Assembly: GCA_016748015.1 (NCBI GenBank)
Contig: JAAOMT010000128.1
Span: 131,538 to 195,537 of the forward strand
From: Geosiphon pyriformis
Lineage: Eukaryota > Glomeromycota > Glomeromycetes > Archaeosporales > Geosiphonaceae
Direction of reading: 5' to 3'
DNA length: 64,000 nt
The notes under the pieces were generated by a model. That model saw only the letters and a program-made list of their open reading frames with translations, made no database searches and had not been told where the DNA came from. Positions within the stretch are counted from its first letter, which is position 1. Each line of letters opens with the position of its first letter. A program made the translations under genes and the position numbers. Below are positions 10,634 to 21,916 of the stretch, one piece after another.

Positions 10634-11875
10634 TCACTTGGTGGTAAGTCTGGAGAAAGCATCGGCATTTTGATGATTAGCTTCTTTATGGTGTTGAATA
10701 TCATAGTCAAATTCATCCAAGTAGAGTATCCAGTGGGCTATCTGTTTATGTTCTAGCCTTTTCTTGTTGTACAGCCAAACCAAAACTTGGTGATCTGTTA
10801 TCACCAAAAACCTCACACTAAGGAGATACTTATTCCAGTAGCTGGTAGCCCAAACTACTGCTAAGCATTCCTGCTCAGTGACTGAATAGTTCTTTTCTGC
10901 TGGTGTAAGGGTTCTACTAGCATAGGCTATTGTATGTTCCCTGCCATCTTCATCTTTTTATAAGAGAACAGCACCAAGCCTATAGCCAGATGTATCAGTG
11001 TGAAGGATGAAAGGTTAATCCAGATCAGATTGCTTAAGAATAGGTTTTGTAACCAATTTTTCTTTGAGAGTTTCAAATGCTTTCTGCTGATGTGTGCTCC
11101 AATAATAGTTGACATTTTTCTTAAGTAGCTGATTGAGTGGAGAGGCAATTTTGGAGAAATCCTTAACAAATTTGCAATAATAGGAGGCCAAACTAAGGAA
11201 AGAATGTAACTCATGAACATTTATTGGTTGTCTTATGTTCTGAACTTTTTTCACTTTGGCTGGATCAAGAAAGATTCCATTTTTTGTAATAAGATGGCCA
11301 AGGAATTGGGTGGATTGTCATCCAAAAAAAGATTTGATTGGGTTGATCTTGAGACTTGTATTTCTGAGAAGATCAAAAACCTTTTGCAAATGTTCAAGGT
11401 GTTCATTCCAGGTTTTTGAGTACACCATTATATCGTCCAGATAAACCAGAACAAAGTTTTCTTTCACTAATTCAAATACTTTATCCATTAAGTGTTGAAA
11501 AGTAGGAGAGGCATTGGTGAGACCAAAAGGCATGACTGTGAATTCATAGGTGCTATACTTGGTGATGAAGACAGTTTTCTTCCAGCTTTCTGGATCCATC
11601 TCTACTTGCCAGAATCCAGCAGTTAGATCAATGGTTGAAAAGAAAGCAGTATTTTTGAATTGGTCCAGCATTGCATTAATCTTGGGAAGTGGGTACATGT
11701 CTCTTTTAGGGATAGTATTTAATTGGCGGTAGTCAACACAGAAGCATAAGGTTCCACCTTTCTTGAATACCACTACAACTGGGAAAGCCCATTCACTCTT
11801 GGTTTCTTGTATAAATTCAAGATTTTTCATTTGTTTTATTTCTTTTTTGATGAATTTATCATTGTGGCAATTGGA
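10634..11875 (-). pseudogene. Element 2 reverse transcriptase - RNase H
   Basis: The RT is open over 11318-11830, with CVDYRQLN, FFSTIDLTAGFWQVEM (first catalytic Asp), MPFGLTNASPTFQ and VLVYLDDIMVYS (catalytic pair), so its active site is complete. The RT thumb continues in 11015-11254 (LHSFLSLASYYCKFVKDF). RNase H follows to 10634 and ends with FLVITDHQVLVWLYN and the His-x3-Asn-x-Asp-Ala pattern HHKEANHQNADAFSR. The frames are joined only by crossing a stop after FFG and a shift near 11000. In a live element this protein copies the RNA into cDNA. Confidence 0.88.
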
Positions 11876-12502
11876 TTAATATGGCTTTAGATGAATGAAG
11901 CGAGTTTCTCTGGTGGTAATGATGTGTTGTATCACATGAGTTCGTCCAGGGGTATCACCTTTTTTTGAGATAACTGGGCTGTTTCTAGCCAGCAGATTTT
12001 CAATGTCTATTTTTCTTTCTTCTGGAAAAGATTCTCTTTGTTCTACAACTAGTGATTGGATCTCAGGTGGTTCATTTTCAAAAGACTTTTGGACTTCTTT
12101 CAATTCTTCTCTAGGTATCAAATTGATTGGTTCCCAATCTTTGTAATAGATCAGGCATGATTTGCATTCATCACTTGGAGAATACAAGGATTGGTTGCAC
12201 CAACACTGAGCACAAGAACCATGCCACCAATAACAGTACTTGGCTTTCTTGCCAGGCTTTTGGTCAAAGATTCTTCTAAGGATATCATAGTAGGGCCTGC
12301 AAATCAGCTTGCCATTCACAATAATTTCTTCTTTGTCAGCTTTGACATTGTCCAGTGGCTTGCCATTGCTGGTGAAGGTAGTGTATGCGAGTTTAGCAGT
12401 TTCTTCTTGTTCCTCTTGTTCTTCTTCTTTATCACTCTCTTCATTATTTGATTCATTTGATTGTTCTTCTTTTTGATCCTGTTTGTTTGCTGGGAGAGTT
12501 GT
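11876..12502 (-). pseudogene. Element 2 cysteine-rich spacer between protease and RT
   Basis: The open stretch 11876-12319 contains KYCYWWHGSCAQCWCNQ followed closely by SDECKSCLIYYKDW: seven Cys within about 35 residues, arranged as pairs. Upstream (to 12502) is a Glu-rich acidic run. After the Cys block comes a linker (EERKIDIENLLARN, TPGRTHVIQH) that leads into the RT. A zinc-binding role is inference. Position and style resemble the Cys-rich spacer of elements 1 and 3, although the sequences do not align well. Confidence 0.6.
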
Positions 12503-13228
12503 TTAATGGCAACAATTAACCACTATGGGCTTTTCACTACATCTGATGGTTAATTCACACAGTTCATAGTTGAGTAAGGCTTTTGCTTTCTTGAGCCACT
12601 CATTGCCAACAATGATGGTGTATTCTTTTGCTTCAAAAACCTCCATATCAGTTTCAATGCTGATGCCATTGATGTGGACAGGAATAGCTTTGGCAATACC
12701 AAGACCTTTCTTTTTATCACCATGTACATTAGTCATAGGTCTGGTAGAAGGTTTGTTAATTTTTCTGCCAATTGCTTCTAAGAAATATTTGGTAATGACA
12801 CTTACGGATGATCCACTGTCTAGAATCAAGTCAATGAAATAACTAGCCACTTGGGCTTTGCAAATTAAAGGAATAATGTTGCTGTTGTTAGCAAGTCCAG
12901 CTTGATGAGAGCATTTGTTGATTTTTGGTATTTTCTTCTTGGAAATCAGAGATTTGCAGAGATTTTTTCTAAACTGTGGATGGGTCATCAGCTGGCCAAA
13001 GGTAATATGTGCTGAAGTTTCCATGAGATCTTTAACAACAGAATAAGATCCAGATTTTTGTACTATTTCTGGAGGTTCTAGCTTTGGAGGATTCTTAAAA
13101 ACTTTAGTCTTTGGTGGCTCATTATTATCAGCAGTGGAAGTTGAGGCTTTGTTGGGATCTAGAACGAAATCAACCTTGGCTTTTTTTTTTCTGGTTGATT
13201 CAGAAGTGTTGATTGCTAATTCATCCAT
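12503..13228 (-). CDS. Element 2 aspartic protease region
   Basis: A 241-codon open frame with the retropepsin motif FIDLILDSGSSVSVIT around residue 135 (DSG at about 12812-12826) and the late motif TIIVGNEWLKKAKALL. The N-terminal half is a Lys/Pro/Ser-rich linker from the nucleocapsid side. The frame ends at a TAA where a Gln codon is expected, after which the acidic spacer continues in the same frame. The protease looks catalytically intact. Confidence 0.82.
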   Translation of the reverse strand: MDELAINTSESTRKKKAKVDFVLDPNKASTSTADNNEPPKTKVFKNPPKLEPPEIVQKSGSYSVVKDLMETSAHITFGQLMTHPQFRKNLCKSLISKKKIPKINKCSHQAGLANNSNIIPLICKAQVASYFIDLILDSGSSVSVITKYFLEAIGRKINKPSTRPMTNVHGDKKKGLGIAKAIPVHINGISIETDMEVFEAKEYTIIVGNEWLKKAKALLNYELCELTIRCSEKPIVVNCCH

Positions 13229-13299
13229 GTTATGGTTATCATTAGTTAAGTTAAAAGTGAAAAAGTGGTTTTTTTCTGGTTGGCTTGCACTCTCACTCT

Positions 13300-14864
13300 T
13301 TAGAGGTGTGCCTACCAGTTTAAAGGCTGATAGACTGTGGCTTTAACTAGAGGATCCTCTCCAAAAAAATTGATGTTGGCATGGTTGGGTCTTTGATTGG
13401 GAGCATTATTGTTGATGGGTCTATTGTTTTAATTGTCATTATTTCTGGAGACTGGAGAAGGTAAAAGAGGATTGTTGCAATCTCTTGAGAAATGTCCAGT
13501 TAATCCACATTTATAACATACAAGAGGACCACGATTTTGCTGTCTTTGATAAGGAGATTGCTGGGGCTGATTAAAATGTGGTTCATATCTGGGTTTTTGT
13601 GGTTGTTGGTTATCTCTAACTGCTTGTGCCAAAGGTTCTAATAACCAGGCAAGATTGGCTGTGAGTCTATCAATTAATTGTTCATTTGAATCTTGAGTTT
13701 GGGCAGCAAAAAAAGTAGCAGCCCTTTAAAGAACAGAAGCTATGACAGGAACAGGAGCAAAAACTGGAAGTGTAGACCCTAAATACATTCTTTGGTTGTC
13801 TTCAATTCATTGGGCAAGTTCAATAGTCATGTCTATTGTAGGGTTATTCTTCAGAGCTAAGAGAGACCAAAGAGCATAAGATAAATCAGTTCTCAGTTTT
13901 TTCGTGAAGGAATGAATTTTTTGCTCTTCTGTCTAGTTCTTTCCAAAGTCTATATGCTTGATCAATTTTCTGATTGCTTTGGCATATTCAGTTACCACTT
14001 TTCCTGGGCCTTGGGTTCTTCTTTCTAATTTTATGTGCCACTTGGATATCAAGATTGAAGTTCTGAACTTGTTTTCAAACTGGGTTGTGAAAGAGGTGTT
14101 GTTTTCTCCAGCATTTGCTGGCATCTATCTAATAATTCTTTGATAGGCATTAGCATCAGTTTCCTGTGAGAACCATGTAGCAGAAGAGCCTTGGAGGTAG
14201 CCACCAACAATTGAAACTTGTACTCATTATTGTATTGGTTGGCTGTAGCAGCTCTCTCAAAGTCATCCAACTATTCAATTAGATCTTAGGCATCACCTCT
14301 AAATAATGGTAATGAGGTGTTGTTTCTTTGCCCTAAAGCAGTCTGTATACCTTAGAGGGCAATCAGAATGTTTTGTTGTAGAGGGTCTTGAGCCATTGGT
14401 TCAGGTGTAACTGTTTGTGTGGAGTGTTCTGATTTACTTGAAAAGAGATCAAAAACAGAAGCAGTTTGATAGCTTTTTTCTTCTGTTTCAAGAGGAGTTT
14501 CTGTTGATTGATGGACAGCAATCCAAATATAGATTTGATGATTCAGATATTCAAAATCAAAGGGCTGTTGTTCAAAGGTTGCAGAATATAAAAGCTGATT
14601 GATACTGTTGTTTCTTTCTTCAAAGTTGTCTTTAAAATAAGCTTGGTTAAAGTAATAGATTGTATAAGCTGTGTAGGTTTCAGCTGAATGCTTGTTCAAA
14701 AACCAGTTCCAAAAGTCTTGGAATTGTCTGCTGGATTGTTCTTCAATAAGAAAGCAAATCAAGTAGGAGGGCAAAGAATTGAATTCAATAAAGTCTAGAT
14801 TGTTTTTGTTGTGTGCTTTAAAGTGTTCTTTTGATTGTTGTAGCAGGTATAAATAATTACCCAT
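13300..14864 (-). pseudogene. Element 2 Gag (broken)
   Basis: Starts at the Met at 14864 (MGNYLYLLQQSKEH), 30 nt from the PBS, and is open to 14352. It then continues through several short frames: 14049-14270 with FERAATANQYNNEYKFQLL, 13933-14124 with TQFENKFRTSILISKW and VVTEYAKAIRKL, which resemble the retrotransposon Gag capsid domain. The nucleocapsid part 13429-13632 has one canonical CCHC knuckle, CYKCGLTGHFSRDC. Stops and frameshifts near 14350, 14050 and 13930 break it. Confidence 0.82.
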
Positions 14865-14893
14865 ACAATAGGAAACAAAGTGAATTTTGACAA

Positions 14894-14912
14894 CCTCACA
14901 AGGAGCACCACT
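14894..14912 (-). other. Element 2 primer-binding site
   Basis: The minus strand reads AGTGGTGCTCCTTGTGAGG just inside the 5' LTR. It differs by one base from the PBS core of elements 1 and 3, so the two families appear to use the same primer tRNA. Confidence 0.7.
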
Positions 14913-14916
14913 TTTA

Positions 14917-15591
14917 TATTATGGATTGAAGTAACAAGCTAACAGATAGCAAGAGAGAACAGAATTGTAGGGTGATGAAAATAATCAAAGGGAATTCAAC
15001 TTAAATGAGTGAATTGAATGAATATGAATTCAATGTGTAAGATCAGTCTCATAAAATATCTCAGTCACTATTCTTTTCAAAAGGTAACAAAAAAATCTGA
15101 AAGTAAAGGGATAGTCTGTACTATCAACAATTGATAACTGCTGGTATAATTCTATGGCTCACATCAGCACTCTTAGAATTTAATATTAGGTATCAACTTG
15201 TGCTCTTCAATCACATTTATTCAAATAATCTTCAAATACTGCAATTACACATTTCAAGAAAGTGCCAACAAGTAATCTTTTATCCAAAAGATGTTCAGAT
15301 ACTTAAAGGTAGGGAAAGGGAAATTAGCAATAAGAGAATGTTTGAGATAGAAGTCTGTTATTTTATTTCTTTGATTGTCTTGATTCCTTATATTGATATT
15401 TTTCTACAGCTAAGAGACTTATCACTTATATATCTATTGAAAGTGGTTAACGACCAGGTCAATAATCAGGTCAACAGTCAGGTCATTGATCAGGTCAATG
15501 ATCACTATTTAAAAATAGGATGGCTAATTATATAACATCAGTGGCTAATACATGTAATAACTAATAAAAACTATAAGTTTCAACTGTAACA
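14917..15591 (-). repeat. Element 2 5' LTR (675 bp)
   Basis: Pair of 7926-8600. On the plus strand it begins TATTATGG (TG start mutated) and ends GTAACA. The transcription-start side for the minus-strand element is its right end. The GATCAGGTCAA tandem array lies at about 15440-15510, that is, in the U3 half where enhancers normally sit. Confidence 0.9.
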
Positions 15592-15747
15592 CTACCACTA
15601 TATATACATAATTTGTGTTCTATAAGATTGTTCATATTCTTGAATGATGTGCTATAATTTTTCAAGCAATGCTTACATTGCTAAGGAATATGCCATATTT
15701 TCTTGATATTGCTTCATATTGCTAAGCAATGTGCTCATGTGCTAACT
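15592..15747 (-). repeat. Element 1 5' LTR, outer part (U3 side)
   Basis: Resumes element 1's LTR after the CTAC duplication. It has a TATATATACATAATTT segment and two copies of a GCTTACATTGCTAAGG-like unit. It ends at about 15747 in GTGCTAACT. The U3 is unlike that of element 3, so elements 1 and 3 are related subfamilies rather than one family. The outer boundary is estimated to within a few bases. Confidence 0.7.
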
Positions 15748-15756
15748 ACTACTTTC

Positions 15757-16056
15757 TTATTGGTCTACTATTTTTTCTATATTTGTTTTCTTTTTATGAG
15801 TAACAACACATAGAAAGTAAGCAGTGGCACCACTGCAAGCACTTACAGATCTCAAACTCTTAACCGAGCTATCAATATAAACATCTATAATACCAGATCC
15901 AAACTGCACAAGATGATTATTAGCAAACCCAAAATCATACAAAAACTCACTTGGAGTGGAATGACGATCTACAACACCACTACCAACCAAACTACTATTC
16001 TCAATAAATTTGACCATAAAGACAAACCAATTAAGAATGTAGCCTCTGGGATCCAA
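15757..16056 (-). pseudogene. LINE D RNase H fragment
   Basis: Open minus-strand stretch containing SGIIDVYIDSSVKSLRSVSA, which resembles the first strand and catalytic Asp of RNase H (D-x-Y-x-D-G-S). The expected Gly after Asp is Ser. It is cut off by the LTR of element 1. Confidence 0.7.
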
Positions 16057-16059
16057 TCT

Positions 16060-18448
16060 CTTTTATCTGCAAAATGTGTATTACTTGAAACACACACCAT
16101 AATAGTTTAGAAGCTGGTTTGCAAAGACAATGCTGAACTTTCATAATGACTTAACTACACATAAGTAGCCTTTAACACCTAATACATCCACAACAGGAAC
16201 ACCACCACCAGATCAAAAAACATTAGGAACATTATTGATTAAGGAAAATCTATATAACACTAACGTGTTGGTTATGCCAGCCAAAAAGCAGTTTGTGAAA
16301 TCAATTAACAATATGACTGGAAAACTAAGGGGTTGCTGGGACATCTAACTGACGACCTGTAGATCCATAGTCTTGTGTTTGAACAGTTTGCCAAGGACAC
16401 CTTTCGAGTTGGCAAAATTAACCAAATTAGCCAGCAAACATTTTGCCTGTACTTGACCAAATAACTTCAAACTATAGAGCTCAGAATGATACAAAGCCTC
16501 ATTGGGAAAGTCTCTGGATAAGTTAGCTTTGAGCTTCAAATTTTTTCTTAATAACCTATTTTATTTTTCACACACACCTGGCAATACATAAGTGAACTAA
16601 ATCTTGTAGCAAACTATGGACTGAAGTACCACAAACATTAAATACAAAAATTGTTTGTTTGAAACAGCTTTTCTCAGAACCATATTCATAAAAAACCTAA
16701 TGTCTGAATGGGCCTTGCTCAAACTGGGTTTGGAAAGACCATTCATAGACAAAAAAATTCCCAAATATCTGTGAGATTCATTCTTCTTAGCAATCAAAAT
16801 ATTAGATTCACTAATTTGTAGCTAAGAGCACTTTACTCTCTAATTGATTGGTATGACAACTGTCTTATTTGTGTTGATTGAAATGTTATTGACCTGAAAG
16901 AACTTGCTAGCTATATCCAAAATATTCTGAGTAGCAGTCCTACTATTACCAATCCAAATAGTGTCATCTACAAAGACCCAGCTGTCAGAAATAAAGTCCA
17001 CTCACTCTTGGAATCTTGCTTGCCAGATTTGGTAAAAAACTTTGAGTTCAATCTGTATTTATATAATTTCTCATGTTTTTTGACTTCACAGAGCAAAAGA
17101 TCATAAAAAATTCTTCACAATAGTGGTGAAAAGACTTCTCTCTAATCAAGATTATCATGGACATTATGACCTCATATTAGTCTAAAATCTGTTATTACTT
17201 GATTGGTATGGCCATTGTGTATGCTACCAAAGAACTTAATAAAATGAGAACACATCTTAATTCTGGTTAAACTGTTCAACAAGTAAAACCATCTAACAGA
17301 GTCATACACTTTCTGTATATCCTGAAGCATTAGCCACAACTTTCTATCTTTTTTCAGTACATTTTCAACAATCAAACCAACAGCAAAAATTGGAGTCTGA
17401 ATAGATGTCCCTTTTAAGACTAAGAAGTTATCACCATACAACACATTAAACTTACTGCATGTTGAAGAGATCCTGTCAGATAAAATTTTGAAAAGTATCT
17501 TCCAGACTGTCTTAATTAAAGCAATCAGTCTGGTATTGATAAGAGTCTCTTCCCAATCATACAGTTTTGGTATCATGAAGACTCAAACATGCTTCTATTG
17601 TGCAGATACAGCACCAAAGACCAAACAAACATTAATAATATTTAGCAAACCACCCAGAACTAGTTCATCATCATGTTTCCAAAGCTTATTAGGAATGCCA
17701 GAGAGATCTGCAGCTTTCTTATCAAGCAAACTTTTGATCACCTGAAAAAACTAATTAGAACTGATATTACTTATAATGACACAAAAGTGTTGTTATTAAC
17801 ATAATCCGAAGAAGCATACTGACTAGACTATTAAGTAGGTATGAAGTTAGGGATTGCATGCTTTCTTATCTATTCTTCCATAATATTATCAACTGTGGAC
17901 TTAACCTTATCAGACAACAGTATCAGTTCATTATTTACAATTAGATAGTTAAGCACCACTTTGCAAAATGGATGCTTTAAAACACTTTTAATCATCTGCT
18001 CTTTATTAGAACAAAAGTTTTCTATGTGTTTCTTAATTATCTTTTTGATAAGTATATCTCTTGCAACTTTAGACTTAAAGTATTTAGACCTGTAGTACCT
18101 TTTTTTAATATTTGACAAATAATGTAAAATAGAGTCCAAACTTACACTATTATTAATCATGTTTTGCAAATTAGAAGTCTCTTTTTTATCAACAATGGAC
18201 CAAGCTCTGATTAAACGATCAGCTCCAGAATTACCAAATAATCTTAAATACTTCACCAGCTTAGCTACCAACAATTCCAGTTTGAAAAATTTTGACAAAT
18301 GTTTATTTCTTGAGCAATCAAACTCACTAAACCAGTATCTAGAAAACACTTCATCAATGGCTCTAATCATCACATCTTTAAGGATTGCCCACATAGTATC
18401 TAAATTTCTATCAACTTTTGCACTATTAAACTCAGCAGATTTAGCCAA
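16060..18448 (-). pseudogene. LINE D reverse transcriptase and upstream linker
   Basis: Fragments 17870-18448 (linker between endonuclease and RT, Lys-rich), 17172-17576 (RT motif with LMLQDIQKVYDSVRW, holding the first catalytic Asp), 16597-16797 and 16345-16539. The catalytic pair reads WVFVDDTIWIG at 16960-16974, in a frame with stops around it. In an intact LINE this enzyme primes cDNA synthesis from the nicked target. Stops and frameshifts make it non-functional. Confidence 0.85.
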
Positions 18449-18699
18449 AAATCTGTTCAGTGAATATTCTCTGAAATGTAATCACTTCTTAACACCAACA
18501 TCCTTGATTTTGAATTTCCACCTATCTCTATTAGCTTACTTACATTCACTATTAAGGCTAGTATCCAGTAGACCACTCAAGCCAATTAAGACCAAAACAG
18601 CACTGTGATCAGTATTAAAAAAATCAGAAGCAGATTCAACTTGATGACCAGCCACCACAGAAGACAGACTTTTACTCACAAAAATAAAATCAATAACTC

Positions 18700-19270
18700 T
18701 TTTAACACTCCTTAAGTTGCTTTAGGTAAAAGCATTAACAAGTGAATACCTAGCAAAAAAGTTAATCAAACCAAAATCTGAACAAAACTTGAAGCTTGCA
18801 CTTTTCCTAGAGCCATTTTCATTGAAATTCTCACCAAGCATTACAAATGTGCTAGAATTAACAGCCTTAGCAATAAAAAAATTGATTTTCGAAGCTTGAT
18901 CAAACCTGTTTGCAGCAGAAGCACCAGCATACAAGCCCAAAACTATAACAAAAAGCTTGCCTTTAAAGAGAAGCCATACTGAAATAATCTGACCAGAAAT
19001 GTTCTCAATCTTAGAAACATAATGAGCCAAAGAACTGTTTATGATAATAGTTACCCCAGCACCAAGAAATCCTTTATCCAAACCAAATAAAAAGACACAT
19101 ACTCCCTCAAACTTGTTCATGATTCAAGATTTGATGTCAGGTTTTAACTTTGTTTCTGTAATAAAAGATACCATATTCTCAGACTCCTTATGCCAATAAA
19201 CAATGTTTACCTGCTTGGCAGGGATGTTAATACTTCAAACATTACATATAACAAACCTCCATACTAGCTC
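18700..19270 (-). pseudogene. LINE D AP-type endonuclease
   Basis: The stretch 18722-19120 contains GLDKGFLGAGVTIIINSSLA, VIVLGLYAGASAANR and TFVMLGENFNENGSRKSASF. The last is the endonuclease signature; LINE B has GGDFNEN at the same place, so the catalytic Asp is Glu here. The N-terminal part, up to about 19270, is interrupted by stops. Confidence 0.8.
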
Positions 19271-19272
19271 TA

Positions 19273-21130
19273 TCATTGAGAGAAAGAAGCAGCAGGAACC
19301 AAACTAGTATTGTCTATTTTGGCTAAAAGGTCCATAACTGTAATTGCAAGATTTTTCAAAGTGTTTTCTATTTTCCCAATAACAGAAAAATTGAAAATTA
19401 CCACTTCCACAACAGTCTTACCACTAATGGCCACACCCAAACCCTCATTCATCACTATATCTGCCCCTTGATTCTGTAATGAAAGGGTTACCAACAGCTA
19501 ACATTCAGGGCTAAGCTGAAAAACTGTTGGCTTAGGTGCTTTCAATCTCTTAGCCAGCATATCAACATGCTCTGCAAGACTAACAAGACTGCACTTAAGA
19601 GTGACAAACCTATTATTGATTTCTGTTACAACCAGTAGGAATGATTTCATCTTCAAAGAGAAGCCAATATTCAGCAAAACAACCTGGCCAAAGAGAAGGG
19701 AAAAAAGAGACTTACCAACTACCTTAGCCCAAGAAAGACCACCAAAAGAAACAGAATAAATGACTGAAGCAGAATGTTTGGCATAGATTACAGCCAGCCT
19801 GCTTTTATCTGCATCTGAAAGCATTCTACACAATAGTTTACCAGAAAAAATCTTTCCACTCTCAGCACAGTTTAATAATGTATGACTTATCTTCCCATAC
19901 TTAGTGCATTTGACAGATATAAGACTAGACCAATGCAAATTAGTGTTTCTAAGCACCGACATGATTCTTATGGCAGCATCTAATGATCCAGCAGAATCAA
20001 AACAAACAACAGCACACCTGACTTGGGCATATATAACTGGATGGCAATCAATGATGCAAGTCTTCCCACCTACAGATCTAACAAAGTCCCAGATATTATG
20101 AACATTAATTCCCATTGGCAGTATGTAGAGCAGTGCCCTATAATAATTCCTTGCATCCTATAATTTTTTGTCTGAATCAGCTCTGGCAACACATATAGCA
20201 TCCTTCCCAATTAAGATAGACCATTCAGCTGTGACCAAATCAGCATGATCCAATTGCTCAAATTCCACTACTGCTTTCTGCCACAGCCCTACTAATTGCA
20301 TCTTGATCAACTTAATTATTCCAAACTCGGATAGTACAGTATGTACAGCCTCAGCCAATATTCCAACTGGAATTTTCTTAATTACCACAGCCCGATCTGA
20401 ATGAATATTTAATTTTCTAAGATCAGTGTTTACCAAAATGTCTGCTGCTCTTGTCTTTTCCATAGCCTGCATCAAGCTAGCTTCAGAAGTAAAAAAAGCA
20501 CAGATGATCTCAGAAAATTTTGAGGGAGTAGAAGCCCTTCCAAAACCATTGACTTTTGAAAACAATCTTCTAACTACTATTAGCTTCTTTTGAGAAGATT
20601 TTTCAACCACTTTATCCAAGCTGATATTCAAAGCAAAAGACTTCCTAACAGAAACAGGAACCAAATTCTTTAAGGGAGGGGGAAGTTCTAAGAGAGCATC
20701 TAAGAGAACATTGTTATCAATATCAAGATTTAAAAAATTTATCTTTTTTAATAGCTTGCTCAAAGCCTTTTTAGTTTTGATACCTGGCCCTTTAGACATT
20801 TGATTATGATCTCTACCAGCAATAGTGCCACTCTTACCATAGTCAAAGCTGGTTTCTTCCACTAAACATTTCTCCTCCATATCAATACTTTTAGACTCAA
20901 TAGTGTTACCAGTTTCAAAACTTCAAAAATGACCACCAGGCACCTCAGTTGTAACTCTTTTACTACCAACACTCTTTTCTAAAGTGACACCTTTTTTCTT
21001 CTTCCTTGACAAAACAGGCTTGAAACCACTATCAGAACCAGACTCTTTAGCAACTTTCTTTATGATGACAATACTAGGGCCAACAATAATCTCAAAATCA
21101 AAAAACAGTTTGGTTTTATCATACTGAATG
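19273..21130 (-). pseudogene. LINE D ORF1 (RNA-binding protein with zinc knuckle)
   Basis: Readable as 20158-20880 and 19498-20115, plus a C-terminal coiled-coil-like piece 19273-19494, with a TAG and a TGA between parts. The middle part has an RRM-like block (VVIKKIPVGILAEAVHTVL). The second carries a zinc knuckle KCTKYGKISHTLLNC at 19867-19908, whose second Cys is Tyr; LINE B has the complete knuckle. ORF1 proteins bind the element RNA. Confidence 0.78.
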
Positions 21131-21205
21131 TTAAAAAAAAAACTTCTTTCAAAAAACTTTTGACTCTTTCTGGGAATTTGGGATGAATAAAAGAAAAAAG
21201 TTTTT

Positions 21206-21916
21206 TAAAATTATTATGATAAAATATAATTATTATAATATTAAAACTGGTTTTAATTTATTAAAAAAATAGAAATTTTTTTTTTTTTTGTTTTAATTAT
21301 AATAATTTACAAAAGTAAAAACTAAAATTTTTTTACTCAAATTATATTAATTCTTAGTTCTTATTTTTTGTTTTTAATTATGTATTTTATTTTTAATTTT
21401 AAAATTTATTTATGTTATCAATAATTTTAAATTGATAACATAACTTGAATCAGTATAACCATTTTTTGTAAAATGTATCCAAATACAAAATAAAAAATCA
21501 TATATAAAAAATATGATATTTTGAATCTGATAAACATTATTAAACAACTAATTAATATATATTATTAAACAAATCTTTTTATTGTATAACATAAAGATAG
21601 TTTAAGCTAAATGAAACACTATGGATAAATGCAAACTTTGTAGATATTAGCAAGATAGAAAGAAAAGGGGTAAAAATGGATTCTTTTGGATCAATAATGC
21701 TTTGTAATAACATGTTTAAAAATGAGGACATAAATACCCTTCAGTAGATTAACAGTGAGAAAAAGATCAAATTCATCCGCAATTGAAATAGCTCATATCA
21801 ACGAAACCTTTTAATTTTGCTCCTATGAATTAATCGATTGGAAATATTTCTAAGTGTAAAAAATATATTCAAACCAGGGTTAGCAGAGTATAAAAATAAG
21901 AAACCAAGGCAAAGGA
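21206..21916. other. AT-rich intergenic spacer
   Basis: No coding frame or element that I can support. Long A and T runs at 21225-21420. It separates the LINE from the 3' end of the cyclophilin gene and should hold that gene's polyadenylation signal. Confidence 0.6.

Larger units (their letters stand above)
7926..15591 (-). mobile_element. Element 2: second-family Ty3/gypsy-type LTR retrotransposon, nearly full length
   Basis: Bounded by two 675-bp LTRs (7926-8600 and 14917-15591). On the minus strand it encodes Gag with a CCHC knuckle, a DSG protease, a Cys-rich spacer, RT with YLDD, RNase H, integrase with a C-terminal SH3-like region, and an extra ORF before the 3' LTR. It is flanked by CTAC on both sides (7922-7925 and 15592-15595), a 4-bp target duplication. 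It sits inside the LTR of element 1 and is therefore the younger insertion. It has far fewer stops than element 1, although Gag is broken, several pol frames are separated and the integrase Glu is changed. Confidence 0.92.
15748..21205 (-). mobile_element. LINE copy D (non-LTR retrotransposon), 3' end cut by element 1
   Basis: Minus-strand two-ORF non-LTR retrotransposon in the order ORF1 (zinc knuckle) - ORF2 with AP-type endonuclease, RT and RNase H. Its 5' end is near 21205, judged by the shared leader with copy B (GGAATTTGGGATGAA here, GGAATTTGGAATGAA in B at 51300). It is the least AT-mutated of the four LINE copies in the window, and its RT keeps the FVDD catalytic motif. It still has many stops. 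The 3' part of RNase H and the 3' UTR should lie beyond element 1, left of the window. Confidence 0.88.

Noticed and set aside
15131-15535. A 134-codon plus-strand frame ending in QVNNQVNSQV repeats
   Set aside because: It lies entirely in the element 2 LTR, and the repeats are the translated GATCAGGTCAA tandem array; the other LTR breaks the frame.
18159-18608. A 149-codon plus-strand frame
   Set aside because: Antisense to the LINE D linker between endonuclease and RT; the minus-strand frame has the recognisable homology across four copies.
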